From: Mesorhizobium qingshengii | GTDB lineage: Bacteria > Pseudomonadota > Alphaproteobacteria > Rhizobiales > Rhizobiaceae | Direction of reading: 5' to 3' | NCBI RefSeq assembly: GCF_027563465.1 | Contig: NZ_JAPFQA010000015.1 | Span: 1 to 64,000, forward strand | DNA: 64,000 nt | Shown here: positions 38,819 through 47,471 of the stretch, in pieces | Position numbering within the stretch: the stretch's first letter is position 1 | Layout of the letters: every line of letters starts with the position of its first letter | The notes under the pieces: model-generated | Told to the model about the DNA's origin: nothing | The model's input: only the letters and a program-made list of their open reading frames with translations | Databases searched by the model: none | Program-made: the position numbers and the translations under genes

Positions 38819-38843
38819 GCGCCGACTGCTCGATAAAATGAAA

Positions 38844-38928
38844 TGGTGCCCCTAGCCGGGATCGAACCAGCACTCCTTGCGGAACTCGATTTTGAGTCGA
38901 GCGCGTCTACCAATTCCGCCATAGGGGC
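38844..38928 (-). tRNA. tRNA-Leu (anticodon CAA)
   Basis: An 85-base class II tRNA on the minus strand with an encoded 3' CCA (38844-38846). Acceptor arms GCCCCTA and TAGGGGC pair; the D arm (GGCGGAATTGGTAGACGC), a long variable arm, and the T arm GGTTCGATCC are all present. The anticodon loop CTCAAAA gives CAA (38892-38894), which reads leucine UUG codons. It lies between the beta-propeller and YqaA-like genes. Confidence 0.96.
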
Positions 38929-39191
38929 TCAGGCCGGGCGGCCTGGATGGGCGCGGACTATACGGTCGGAGGCCTGTTCGTCAACTGGCCAATTCTCAGG
39001 TGCCCCGGATGCGACCAAACTGCGCCTTTCGATTTCGTGATGGTGCTGCCATTGTGCGACGCGGAAAATCTTTCTAGACAGGCGGCGCATCAAGGCGCGG
39101 CGTGTCTGAAAGGACGGATGGCGTGCTTTGGGTTCCTTGTCTTGTCCCGAAACCGCTGCGCACTTTTGGGCGACACGCATTAGGAGTGCCG

Positions 39192-39785
39192 ATGCTTCGC
39201 GGACTTTACGAGTGGACCTTGTCGCTGGCGGCCAGGAAATCCGCCGAATGGTGGCTGGCCCTCATCGCTTTCGTCGAAAGCTCGGTGTTTCTGGTGCCGG
39301 CCGACGTGCTCTATGTGCCGATGGCGCTGTCGCGGCCGGATCGCGCCTACCGCTACGCGCTAATCGCCACCGTCGCGTCGGTTCTGGGTGGCATCGCCGG
39401 CTGGTTCATCGGCCATTACGCCTATGACGCGGTGGCGAGGCCGATTCTCGAATTCTACGGCAAGTATGACGAGTTCGAGCAGTTGCGCACCTCATCGGGC
39501 ATCGGCGTCGGCTTCATCATCCTGATGCTGATCACGTCGGGCGCTGCCCATTTGCCGCCGATCAAGGTGGTGACCATCCTGTCCGGCGTCATCGGCGTCA
39601 ATCTGGCGCTGTTTATCGTGCTGGCGATCGTGGCGCGCGGCGCCCGGTTCCTGCTGCTGGCCTGGCTGTTGCGCCGTTACGGCGAGCCGATCCGCGAGTT
39701 CATCGAAAGGCGCCTTGGCCTGATCGCGGGGGCCGCGGCGGGTGCCCTGATTTTGCTTTATATCCTGGTCAAATACGCCCTCTAG
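39192..39785 (+). CDS. YqaA/DedA-like SNARE-associated membrane protein
   Basis: A 197-residue inner-membrane protein of the YqaA branch of the DedA/VTT family. It shows the re-entrant pattern: FVESSVFLVPADVLYVPMAL near residues 27-46 and GGIAGWFIGHYAYD around 75-90, then three more hydrophobic helices. DedA-family proteins act as lipid scramblases or flippases that return undecaprenyl phosphate or phospholipid; YqaA is less studied. GGAG lies about 7 bases before the ATG. It precedes dsbB by 88 bases and may share its transcript. Confidence 0.85.
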   Translation: MLRGLYEWTLSLAARKSAEWWLALIAFVESSVFLVPADVLYVPMALSRPDRAYRYALIATVASVLGGIAGWFIGHYAYDAVARPILEFYGKYDEFEQLRTSSGIGVGFIILMLITSGAAHLPPIKVVTILSGVIGVNLALFIVLAIVARGARFLLLAWLLRRYGEPIREFIERRLGLIAGAAAGALILLYILVKYAL

Positions 39786-39873
39786 ACCATGTCGCCCGAG
39801 AGTGCCCGGCGGTTTTGGGCGACATGGATAAAACGAGACTGAGCGGGCGGCGAACGCAACGGACGAAAGACCC

Positions 39874-40392
39874 ATGACAGCGACCATGAATGCCGACACC
39901 GGACGCCAGCGGACGCGGACCGCCTTGTTTCTCGCAGTCGCCATGGCCGCCACGGTCGGCTCGGCGCTGGGCTTCCAGTATCTCGGCGGCTACATCCCCT
40001 GCCACCTCTGCCTCCAACAGCGCACGCCCTACTACGTCGGCGTGCCCTTGATGGTGCTGGCGGTGCTTGCGTCAATGCTGCATGCACCCGCATGGGTGAC
40101 GCGCGGCTTGCTGGCCATCGGCGGCCTGCTGATGCTCTACGGCCTCTATCTCGGCGTCTACCACTCCGGCGTCGAATGGGCGTGGTGGGCGGGCCCGACC
40201 GATTGCACCGCGGGCGCCGGCCCGGTGGACACCGGCGGCAAGGGCGTGCTCGACGCGCTCGACAAATTCGTTCCGCCCTCCTGCGACAAGGCGGCGCTGC
40301 GCATCCTGGGCCTGTCGCTGGCCGGCTGGAACGCCATCGCCAGCCTTGTCCTCGCCGCGATCGCCTTCCGCGGCGCCCTCACCCGCGACTAA
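39874..40392 (+). CDS. dsbB: Disulfide bond formation protein DsbB
   Basis: A 172-residue, four-helix inner-membrane quinone reductase that reoxidises DsbA. The first periplasmic cysteine pair is in IPCHLCLQQR (C-x-x-C, with the quinone-binding arginine after it). The second pair lies in the loop with GPTDCTAG and PPSCDKA. Length is typical. It is followed by a 141-base hairpin and the convergent HNH gene. Confidence 0.92.
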   Translation: MTATMNADTGRQRTRTALFLAVAMAATVGSALGFQYLGGYIPCHLCLQQRTPYYVGVPLMVLAVLASMLHAPAWVTRGLLAIGGLLMLYGLYLGVYHSGVEWAWWAGPTDCTAGAGPVDTGGKGVLDALDKFVPPSCDKAALRILGLSLAGWNAIASLVLAAIAFRGALTRD

Positions 40393-40414
40393 CTCACCAG
40401 AACTGAGCCGACCC

Positions 40415-40555
40415 GAGATCGTTCAAGAATTCGGCAGGCTGAGTCGTATGGAGTGATTGTCGAGAACCGAAGCGGAGCGGACATTTGGTCCGTGAGCATC
40501 GGAAGCGCAGACAATCGCTCCAGACGGCCAGCCTCCCGAATTCTCGGACGATCTC
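40415..40555. repeat. Long imperfect palindrome (141-nt hairpin) between dsbB and HNH gene
   Basis: The outer arms (about 27 bases from 40415 and up to 40555) match at about 23 of 27 positions. The next arms (about 40443-40461 with 40510-40528) also pair well. The tip is GGAC-ATTTG-GTCC centred at 40485. The hairpin fills nearly all of the gap and overlaps the HNH stop codon. It may end both convergent transcripts, or be a mobile palindromic repeat. Confidence 0.75.
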
Positions 40556-41111
40556 AGGGTTCGAGTTCGACATCCCAGTAGAGATAATCCATCCAGCTCT
40601 CATGCAGATGGTTCGGCGGGAACAGGCGGCCGTTGTTGTGCAGGTCGTGCACCGTCGGCTGATAAGGCTTCTGCAGCGGCCACATCTTGGCGTGCGCCGG
40701 CATCATGCCGCCCTTCCTGAGATTGCAGGGCGAACAGGCGGCGACGACATTTTCCCATGTCGTCGCGCCGCCACGATGGCGGGGGATGACGTGATCGAAG
40801 GTCAGATCCTCCGGCGTGCCGCAATATTGGCACTGGAACCGGTCGCGCAGGAAGACATTGAAGCGGGTGAAGGCCGGATGCCTGGACGGCTTCACATAGG
40901 CCTTCAGGCTGACGACGCTCGGCAGCTTCATCGAGAAGGTCGGCGAGGATACGGCGTGCTCGTATTCGGCGACGATATTCACCCTGTCGAGGAACACCGC
41001 CTTGATGGCGTCCTGCCACGACCAGAGCGACAAGGGGTAGTAGCTGAGCGGACGGTAATCCGCATTCAGCACCAGCGCTGGAAGCCCATCCGGAGATACG
41101 GCAACCGTCAC
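40554..41111 (-). CDS. HNH endonuclease family protein
   Basis: A 185-residue protein of the HNH family widespread in alphaproteobacteria and cyanobacteria. The C-terminal HNH site has zinc-binding pairs CQYCG and CSPCN around LTFDHVIPRHRGG, so the H-N-H and Cys4 cluster are complete. The N-terminal part (ALVLNADYRPLSYYPLSLWSWQDAIKAVF) is the usual family start. Start codon GTG with a strong GGAGG 8 bases upstream. It stands alone, not next to a restriction methylase or phage gene. Its cellular role is not known. Confidence 0.88.
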   Translation of the reverse strand: MTVAVSPDGLPALVLNADYRPLSYYPLSLWSWQDAIKAVFLDRVNIVAEYEHAVSSPTFSMKLPSVVSLKAYVKPSRHPAFTRFNVFLRDRFQCQYCGTPEDLTFDHVIPRHRGGATTWENVVAACSPCNLRKGGMMPAHAKMWPLQKPYQPTVHDLHNNGRLFPPNHLHESWMDYLYWDVELEP

Positions 41112-41239
41112 GTGTTGACCTCCTTCGTTCTAGTACCGAACGGCGCGGATACTGTAAGCCCGACATGACAGGGATGTGAAGCGGATTGTCGTGTCGCCGA
41201 AGCGCCAAAACCGCATGATTTTTATGCTTTTTCGCGGAT

Positions 41240-41881
41240 TCAGGCCGGGGGCGCGGCATCCCTCCCCCTGGTTTCGCGATAATAAGACCAGAAAAGCCGC
41301 GATGCGACACCTCGCCACGGGCTCCATGATTCGGCCAACGCGATCAGCGTTTTCTCCGGCGGACGCGGGTCGATGCCGAGCGCGTGACCGACCGCGCTCT
41401 GCAAGGCGACGTCGCGCGCGGGGAAGATGTCGGGGTGGCCGGCGGCGAACAGAAGATACACTTCCGCTGTCCACGGGCCGATGCCGGGCACCGCCGTCAT
41501 CGTCGTGATCGCCTCCTGGGCGTCGAGCGAACAGAGGTGGTGGAGGTCGAGGCCGCCGACCACGGCCTGGGCAATGGCGACCAGACCACGCTGCTTCGGC
41601 CGCGACAGGCCGGCCTCGCGAAACATGTCCTCGCCGGCGGCAAGGATCGCCTGCGGCGTCAAGGGATCGACGAGCCTGGTCAGCCGGCCGAAGATGGCAT
41701 CGGCGCTCGCCCGGGACACTTGCTGCGAGACGACGATCGAGGCGAGGCTCCTGAACCCTGGCTCGGAGAGCCGCAGCGGCACTTCACCTGCCATGCCGCG
41801 CACCTTTTCCAGCCGTGGATCGATCACGCAAAGCGCGTCGAGGCCCCGTGCAATGTCGTCGAGCGTGGCGATGCGCTGCAT
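41240..41881 (-). CDS. DNA-3-methyladenine glycosylase II (HhH-GPD, AlkA-like)
   Basis: A 213-residue base-excision glycosylase. The helix-hairpin-helix is TMTAVPGIGPWTAEVYLLFA and the catalytic aspartate follows in IFPARDVALQ, the AlkA/MAG pattern. It lacks the iron-sulfur cluster of the endonuclease III group. It removes alkylated bases. It is divergent from gluQRS by 55 bases, which leaves little room for regulation, and it follows the HNH gene upstream on the same strand with a 128-base gap. Confidence 0.9.
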   Translation of the reverse strand: MQRIATLDDIARGLDALCVIDPRLEKVRGMAGEVPLRLSEPGFRSLASIVVSQQVSRASADAIFGRLTRLVDPLTPQAILAAGEDMFREAGLSRPKQRGLVAIAQAVVGGLDLHHLCSLDAQEAITTMTAVPGIGPWTAEVYLLFAAGHPDIFPARDVALQSAVGHALGIDPRPPEKTLIALAESWSPWRGVASRLFWSYYRETRGRDAAPPA

Positions 41882-41936
41882 GCTTTCTTGTTCCTTGATC
41901 CTCTACAAGGTAGCAATTGGCGAAGCGCCGCAAAAC

Positions 41937-42830
41937 ATGAATGCCGCCGGACAGATGACACTGCTGACATTCCGCTTCGCGCCCAGCCCGAACGGCGAAC
42001 TCCATCTCGGCCACGCCTATTCGGCGCTGCTCAACCAGAATTTGGCGCGCGCCGCCAGCGGCCGGCTGCTGCTGCGCATCGAGGACATCGACACGACGCG
42101 CTGCACGCCGCAATTCGAGGCGGGCATGCTTGCCGATCTGAAATGGCTGGGGCTTGGCTGGGAGGAGCCGGTGCGCCGCCAGTCCGAGCATTTCGCCGAG
42201 TACGGGACGATGCTTGACCGGCTGATCCGCGAGGAACTCGTCTACCCCGCCTTCATGAGCCGTGGCGAGATCCGCGCCTTCATCACCGATAGCGAACACC
42301 GCGGGCGCGACTGGCCGCGCGATCCCGACGGCGTGCCGCTCTATCCCCCGGCCGACAAGGCGCTGCCGGTGAAGGAACGCAAGCGACGGATCGCCGAGAA
42401 CGCGCCCTTCGCCTGGCGGCTGGATGTCGGCACAGCCATGGCGCGTGCCGGCAAGGACCTCGCATGGGCCGAATTCGTCGATGAGACGCTTTCCGCCACG
42501 CGCTTCGTCGAAGCCTGTCCGCAGGACTGGGGCGACGTGATCGTGGCGCGCCGCGATATCCCGACCAGCTACCACCTCGCGGTCGTCATGGACGATGCGC
42601 TGCAAGGCGTCAGCCATGTCGTGCGCGGACAGGATCTGTTTTCCGCCACCGGCGTGCAGCGCCTGCTTCAGGAAATCCTGGAACTGCCGCGGCCGGCCTA
42701 TTTCCATCATCGTCTCATCCTCGGGCCGGACGGACGAAAGCTGTCAAAGAGCCTGAAGGACACGGGCCTTGCCGCCTTGCGCGATGCCGGCGCGACCCCG
42801 GAGGATGTCAGGCGGATGGTCGGACTTTAG
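41937..42830 (+). CDS. gluQRS: Glutamyl-Q tRNA(Asp) synthetase
   Basis: A paralogue of glutamyl-tRNA synthetase without the anticodon-binding domain; it attaches glutamate to the queuosine at position 34 of tRNA-Asp. 297 residues from the ATG at 41937 (a second ATG at 41955 is possible). HIGH-type motif HLGHAYSALL and KMSKS-type KLSKSLKDTG are present. The zinc-binding C-x-C of the E. coli enzyme is absent here: the corresponding stretch reads YPAFMSRGE. The active-site parts look intact, so a zinc-free variant is likely. Confidence 0.92.
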   Translation: MNAAGQMTLLTFRFAPSPNGELHLGHAYSALLNQNLARAASGRLLLRIEDIDTTRCTPQFEAGMLADLKWLGLGWEEPVRRQSEHFAEYGTMLDRLIREELVYPAFMSRGEIRAFITDSEHRGRDWPRDPDGVPLYPPADKALPVKERKRRIAENAPFAWRLDVGTAMARAGKDLAWAEFVDETLSATRFVEACPQDWGDVIVARRDIPTSYHLAVVMDDALQGVSHVVRGQDLFSATGVQRLLQEILELPRPAYFHHRLILGPDGRKLSKSLKDTGLAALRDAGATPEDVRRMVGL

Positions 42831-42981
42831 CTCCTGCTCGGTTCGAACAAACCACGCCTCGAATTCGCCGCCCGTTGAATTCCGGTGATCCATGGATCAA
42901 TCGTTTCGTTTTGCGCGCCGGGTTGAACCGCATTAGAGCATCGCCACGGTCAATTCTCACCAGCGCGGCGGTTTCCGGAAA

Positions 42982-43890
42982 ATGCACAGCATCAAGCGGT
43001 TCATCCCCGCCACCTTCGTTGTCCTGTGGGCAACCGGCTTCATCGGCGCGCGCTACGCCATGCCATGGGCGGAGCCGTTCACCTTCCTCGCCGCGCGTTT
43101 CGTCATAGCTGCCATCCTGCTGGCTGTCCTGATGCCCTTGCTGGGCTCGAAGCGAGCCACGCGCGAGGAAGCGCTGCATGCCGCCGGCGCCGGCATCCTC
43201 ATGCATGGCGTCTATCTCGGCGCCGTCTTCTGGGCCATCCACAGGGGCATGCCGGCCGGGTTCTCGGCCCTGATCGTCGGCCTGCAGCCGCTGATCACGG
43301 CCGTTCTTGCCGGCAAGTTCCTTGGCGAGGCGATCTTGCCGCGCCACTGGGCCGGCCTTGGCATCGGCCTCATCGGCATCGTCATCGTGCTGTGGCCAAA
43401 GCTCGGGGCACTCGGTGGCGGCGTGACGGCAGCCACGCTGACCGCCTCGCTGGTCTCCGTGCTCGGCATGAGCGCCGGAACCATCTGGCAGAAGCGGTTC
43501 GCCTCCGGCGGCGACCTCGTCGCCGCGACCATGTGGCAGTATGTCGGCGGTGCCTCGCTGATGATACTGGCCTCGCTCGCTTTTGAGACACGCACCGTGG
43601 TCATCAACGGCGAATTGATCTTCGCCATGGCCTGGCTGGTGCTGGTGCTGTCGCTCGGCGCCATCTTCCTGCTGATGGTGATGATCCGCGACGGCGAGAT
43701 GTCGAAAGTCGCCTCGCTGTTCTACCTGGTGCCGGCGGTGACGGCCATCATCGCCTGGGCGCTGTTCGACGAGCAGCTCAATGCGCTGCAGATTGTCGGC
43801 ATGGCGATCACGACCTTCGGCGTTGGCCTGGCAACGGCTCGACAGACCAAGGCACAGAGTCAGCCGACTCGGGCGCGCGCCTCCAGATAG
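42982..43890 (+). CDS. EamA/DMT superfamily transporter
   Basis: A 302-residue ten-helix exporter with two EamA repeats. It begins VVLWATGFIGARYAMPWAEPFTFLAARF, the standard first repeat, and the second repeat includes MSKVASLFYLVPAVTAIIAWALFDE. It differs in sequence from the EamA protein at 19403-20293. The start lacks a strong ribosome binding site. The end overlaps the convergent YihY gene by 31 bases. Substrate unknown; likely amino acids or other metabolites. Confidence 0.88.
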   Translation: MHSIKRFIPATFVVLWATGFIGARYAMPWAEPFTFLAARFVIAAILLAVLMPLLGSKRATREEALHAAGAGILMHGVYLGAVFWAIHRGMPAGFSALIVGLQPLITAVLAGKFLGEAILPRHWAGLGIGLIGIVIVLWPKLGALGGGVTAATLTASLVSVLGMSAGTIWQKRFASGGDLVAATMWQYVGGASLMILASLAFETRTVVINGELIFAMAWLVLVLSLGAIFLLMVMIRDGEMSKVASLFYLVPAVTAIIAWALFDEQLNALQIVGMAITTFGVGLATARQTKAQSQPTRARASR

Positions 43891-44708
43891 CGGCTGATCG
43901 CAGCATTGAGCTCGCCGCCAAGGATGAAGATCGCCGAGATCATATAGAGGAAAACCACCGCGATCATGATCGAGGCAAGCCCGGCATAGGTCGTCACATA
44001 GGACGAGAAATGATCGAGGTAGGTAGCGAAAACGGTCGAGCCGACAAGCCATGCCGACAACGTGAAGATGATGCCCGGTACGATCGACACGAGGCGGCGC
44101 TTGCCCGCCGGGAGCCAGAAATGCACGGCAAACAGCCCGCCGACAATGACCACCGAGGCGATGACGTAACGCCAGAGCGTGATCGTGCCCATATAGGGCT
44201 TGATCCCTTCTATATGGGCTTCGGCGAGCCGCGCCAGCAGCGGCGCGAACACCAGAAGCACGCTGATCGCCAGGAAACCGGCCGTCGCGATCAGCACGAA
44301 GATGATGCTCTGCACCCGGCGGTAGATGATGCCACGGGTTTCCGAAACGCGATAGGCGCGGTTGAGCGAGGTGCGCAACGCCTCGATGCCATTCGAGGCA
44401 AAGTAAGCGGCCAGCAGCACGCCATAGGTCAAGAGGTCGGTGCGCCTGACTGTCAGCACATTGAGCACTTCACGCGCGATCGGCTTGGCGATCTGTTCGG
44501 GCCAGGTGTCGAAGACCAGGTGCACCGCCGTGTCGGAGAACGCCTGCGCGCCAAGGAAGCTGGCGAGGGTCGTGGCAAAGATCAGGAACGGGAACAGCGC
44601 CATCAGCGAGGTGATCGCCAGATGGCTGGCCATCGCCCAGCCGTCATCGGTGTTGAAATGGCCGAGCGCGTCATAGAGAACGCGCTTGAGGGCTACGATC
44701 TTCCGCAT
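43860..44708 (-). CDS. YihY/virulence factor BrkB family membrane protein
   Basis: A 282-residue inner-membrane protein with six hydrophobic helices. Family marks are the early GWAMASHLAITSLMALFPFLIF and the later TYAGLASIMIAVVFLYMISAIFILGGELNA. Function not settled; the family was once taken for RNase BN in error and a role in envelope transport is suspected. The start is uncertain: GGAGGG (44721-44726) lies 12 bases before the ATG at 44708 but directly touches an upstream in-frame ATG at 44720. It diverges from the SDR gene. Confidence 0.86.
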   Translation of the reverse strand: MRKIVALKRVLYDALGHFNTDDGWAMASHLAITSLMALFPFLIFATTLASFLGAQAFSDTAVHLVFDTWPEQIAKPIAREVLNVLTVRRTDLLTYGVLLAAYFASNGIEALRTSLNRAYRVSETRGIIYRRVQSIIFVLIATAGFLAISVLLVFAPLLARLAEAHIEGIKPYMGTITLWRYVIASVVIVGGLFAVHFWLPAGKRRLVSIVPGIIFTLSAWLVGSTVFATYLDHFSSYVTTYAGLASIMIAVVFLYMISAIFILGGELNAAISRYLEARARVG

Positions 44709-44767
44709 TGAGAACCGCATCCCTCCAATTGTCTCCACGCCGGGAATATGGGAAGGGATTGCGGCAA

Positions 44768-45634
44768 ATGGCAACCCTTGGCGAAACCACCAGCAATCCG
44801 GTGCAGGAATTGCGCTCGATCATCGTCACCGGCGCATCCTCGGGAATAGGCGCCCACTGCGCGCGTGCGTTGAAGACCGAAGGCTGGCGGGTGTTCGCGA
44901 CGGCGCGCAAGCATGAGGATATCGCCGCGCTCGAGGCTGACGGCATCGAGGCCTTCTATCTCGACTATGGCGAAGCCGCATCCATTGAGGCGCTGGTGAC
45001 GGCGGTGCTTGACCGCACGGGCGGCAAGCTCGACGCCCTGTTCAACAATGGCGCCTACGCTCAGCCCGGCGCCGTCGAGGACTTGGCCGTTGCGGCGCTC
45101 AAGGAGCAATTCGAGGCGAATTTCTTCGGCTGGCATGACCTGACCCGCCGCCTGGTGCCGGTGATGCGCCGACAGGGTCATGGCCGTATCGTCCATTGTT
45201 CGTCGATCCTCGGCCTGACGCCGGTGCGCTTTCGCGGCGCCTATTCGGCGTCAAAACACGCGCTGGAGGCCTTGATGCTTTGCCAGCGCCAGGAACTGGC
45301 CGGCAGCGGCGTCCATGTCTCGCTGATCGAGCCGGGGCCGGTGACGTCGAAGATCGCCAGCAACGGCCTGGTGTGGTTCTTGAAGAACATCGACCACGAG
45401 AATTCCGTGCATCGCGCGGACTACCAGGCGCAACTGGAACGGCTGAGGGCGGGCGGCAGCCAGTCGCGGCTGAAACCTGGGCCGGAAGTGGTTCACAAGG
45501 CCCTGCGCCATGCACTTCTGTCGCGGCGCCCGCGTCCGCACTATGTGGTAACGGTGCCAGCCAGAATCGGCGTCATGCTCAAGCGCATCCTGCCAGCGTC
45601 GATGCTCTATCGCCTGCTCGCCAAACGCGCCTGA
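44768..45634 (+). CDS. Short-chain dehydrogenase/reductase
   Basis: A 288-residue classical SDR. NAD(P)-binding motif VTGASSGIGAH near residues 20-30, structural N-N-G-A, catalytic Ser in HCSSILG and Y-x-x-x-K in AYSASKHALE, so the active site is complete. The C-terminal extension with repeated basic residues (SRRPRPHYVVTVPARIG) is typical of fungal and bacterial 'retinol dehydrogenase-like' SDRs. The substrate is not known. An upstream AAGGGA is 11 bases from the ATG. The next gene is the HIG1-type protein, 25 bases away. Confidence 0.86.
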   Translation: MATLGETTSNPVQELRSIIVTGASSGIGAHCARALKTEGWRVFATARKHEDIAALEADGIEAFYLDYGEAASIEALVTAVLDRTGGKLDALFNNGAYAQPGAVEDLAVAALKEQFEANFFGWHDLTRRLVPVMRRQGHGRIVHCSSILGLTPVRFRGAYSASKHALEALMLCQRQELAGSGVHVSLIEPGPVTSKIASNGLVWFLKNIDHENSVHRADYQAQLERLRAGGSQSRLKPGPEVVHKALRHALLSRRPRPHYVVTVPARIGVMLKRILPASMLYRLLAKRA

Positions 45635-45659
45635 GCGCAAGGGAACTGGGAACGCAACA

Positions 45660-45851
45660 ATGGCCACCACCTTCAATATCCTCGCCATTCTGGTCATGGT
45701 CGCCGTGGTGATCGTGCTCGTTCGCGGTCTCATCAACATGATGCGTGGCGGTTCCGGCGTCACCTCGAACAAGCTGATGCAGGCGCGCGTTCTCCTGCAG
45801 GCCGTGGCGCTGGCGCTGATTCTGCTGGCGGTGTATTTCACCCGCAAGTGA
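45660..45851 (+). CDS. HIG1-domain twin-transmembrane small protein
   Basis: A 63-residue protein with two hydrophobic helices joined by a short basic loop (RGLINMMRGGSGVTSNKLMQARVLLQAVALA). The N-K-L-M-x-x-R-V pattern is the HIG1 signature. Eukaryotic homologues (Rcf1/HIGD1A) stabilise cytochrome oxidase and respiratory supercomplexes, and an equivalent role in the bacterial respiratory chain is inferred. It is often found, as here, just before the PduO-type adenosyltransferase in Rhizobiales. Confidence 0.87.
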   Translation: MATTFNILAILVMVAVVIVLVRGLINMMRGGSGVTSNKLMQARVLLQAVALALILLAVYFTRK

Positions 45852-45876
45852 GGATATCGGCCGTTCGGGAGGCGAC

Positions 45877-46458
45877 GTGGTCAAGCTCAACAAGATTTAC
45901 ACCCGCACCGGCGACGATGGCACCACGGGTCTCGGAACCGGCGAACGTCGGCTGAAATCCGATCTGCGGGTGGACGCCTATGGCACGGTCGACGAGGCCA
46001 ATGCCTGCATCGGCATGGCCCGCGTCCACACCGCGCAGACCTATCAGGCGATCGACGCCATGCTTTCCCGTATCCAGAACGATCTCTTCGATCTCGGCGC
46101 CGATCTCGCCGTGCCCGACGATGGCAAGCCGCTCGGCTATGAACCGCTGCGCATCATCGCCGCGCAGACCGGCCGGATCGAAAAGGACATCGACCTGCTC
46201 AACAAGGACCTTCAGCCACTCAGATCCTTCGTGCTGAACGGCGGCACGCCGGCGGCCGCCGCCCTGCATCTGGCCCGCACCGTGGCGCGGCGGGCCGAAC
46301 GGCTGATGGTGGCCCTGGCTCAGGACCCGCGCGAGCACGTCAACCGCGACGCGCTGAGATACATCAACCGTGTCTCGGATTTCCTGTTTGTCGCCGCCCG
46401 GGCGGTCAATGACAACGGAAATGCCGACGTGCTATGGGTTCCCGGCAAGAACCGCTGA
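45877..46458 (+). CDS. Cob(I)yrinic acid a,c-diamide adenosyltransferase (PduO type)
   Basis: A 193-residue ATP:cobalamin adenosyltransferase that makes coenzyme B12. The N-terminal ATP loop is KIYTRTGDDGTTGLGTGERR (split over residues 5-24), and the conserved ARTVARRAERLMVAL and INRVSDFLFVAARAVN helices follow. The start is GTG with GGGAGG 5 bases upstream. It follows the HIG1-type gene by 25 bases and precedes the rhomboid gene by 33. The electron-transfer and acyl-CoA genes downstream fit a setting of propionate or methylmalonyl-CoA metabolism, but that link is loose. Confidence 0.93.
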   Translation: MVKLNKIYTRTGDDGTTGLGTGERRLKSDLRVDAYGTVDEANACIGMARVHTAQTYQAIDAMLSRIQNDLFDLGADLAVPDDGKPLGYEPLRIIAAQTGRIEKDIDLLNKDLQPLRSFVLNGGTPAAAALHLARTVARRAERLMVALAQDPREHVNRDALRYINRVSDFLFVAARAVNDNGNADVLWVPGKNR

Positions 46459-46491
46459 GCTGTCCGAAAAGCGGGAGGGAGCCGGGGATCG

Positions 46492-47289
46492 ATGTTCATC
46501 CCGCTTTACGACACCAACAGGCTGCGGCATATCCGGCTGCAATATGTGACGATCGGCCTGATCGTGGTCAACGCCGTGGTCTATCTCATCACGTCGCTCG
46601 GCGGCGAGAACTTCACCAATGCCGCGGTGCTCGGCCTCGGCTTCATCCCTTCGGTCGTTCATGACACCGCCGAGCTCGACCCTCGCTTTGTCATCATCCC
46701 CGAAAGCCTGAGCTATCTCACCTATTCCTTCCTGCATGCCGACATTTTCCACCTGGGCGGCAACATGCTGTTCCTGTGGGTGTTCGGCGACAATGTCGAG
46801 GACGCGCTCGGCCATGTCCGCTACCTCATCTTCTACCTCTTGTGCGCCATCGCCGGAGCAGCCTTCCAGGGGCTCGTCGGATGGGACTCGCAGGTGCCGC
46901 TGATCGGTGCGTCGGGTGCCATTGCCGGCGTGGTCGTCGCCTATCTGATCCTTTATCCGCGCGTGAAGGTGTGGGTGTTGGCCTTTGCCCGCATCCCGCT
47001 GCGCATTCCAGCCTTCATCCCGCTCGTCCTGTGGGTGCTTTTCCAGGTGGTGATGTTCGTCGCCGGCGGCGAGGACCAGATTTCCTGGGCCTGCCATATC
47101 GGCGGCATCATCGCCGGAGCCATACTGGTGCTTGTGCTGCGCAGCCGCGGCGTGCCGCTGTTTGCGCCCGCTGACGAGGATGTCGCCGTTACCCGTCCCG
47201 AACAGCCTCCGGTTTCCGCCCCGGTGACGCCCGAGCCGCCCGCCACGACGCCGCGCTGGGGGCGAGGAAACACTTCCGGTCCCGACTGA
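46492..47289 (+). CDS. Rhomboid family intramembrane serine protease
   Basis: A 265-residue protein with six to seven helices. The catalytic dyad is present: Ser141 in LIGASGAIAG and His202 in ACHIGGIIAGA, with the helix 2 motif HLGGNMLFLWVFG. It cuts membrane proteins within or near the bilayer. The last 40 residues are a Pro/Thr-rich cytoplasmic tail. It is probably co-transcribed with the adenosyltransferase gene. Substrate unknown. Confidence 0.9.
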   Translation: MFIPLYDTNRLRHIRLQYVTIGLIVVNAVVYLITSLGGENFTNAAVLGLGFIPSVVHDTAELDPRFVIIPESLSYLTYSFLHADIFHLGGNMLFLWVFGDNVEDALGHVRYLIFYLLCAIAGAAFQGLVGWDSQVPLIGASGAIAGVVVAYLILYPRVKVWVLAFARIPLRIPAFIPLVLWVLFQVVMFVAGGEDQISWACHIGGIIAGAILVLVLRSRGVPLFAPADEDVAVTRPEQPPVSAPVTPEPPATTPRWGRGNTSGPD

Positions 47290-47471
47290 ACCGATTTGAG
47301 CGGCTTGCAGCGTATTGACGTGCAGGGTTGCCGCAACTACGGAAACGTCTCCGTCCGAGCCCAAGGCGGTCAAAGACCAGAATTTCCATCCGGAATGTCG
47401 GCTTTCGACAACTCAGACAGGGCGCAGGCTGTTATAGCGCGCCCAAATATCTCTAGAGAGGTGACAGGCAA

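Noticed and set aside
38844..38928. An integration site or island beside tRNA-Leu
   Set aside because: Elements often insert at tRNA-Leu genes, but I see no integrase, no repeated tRNA 3' end and no change of composition nearby.
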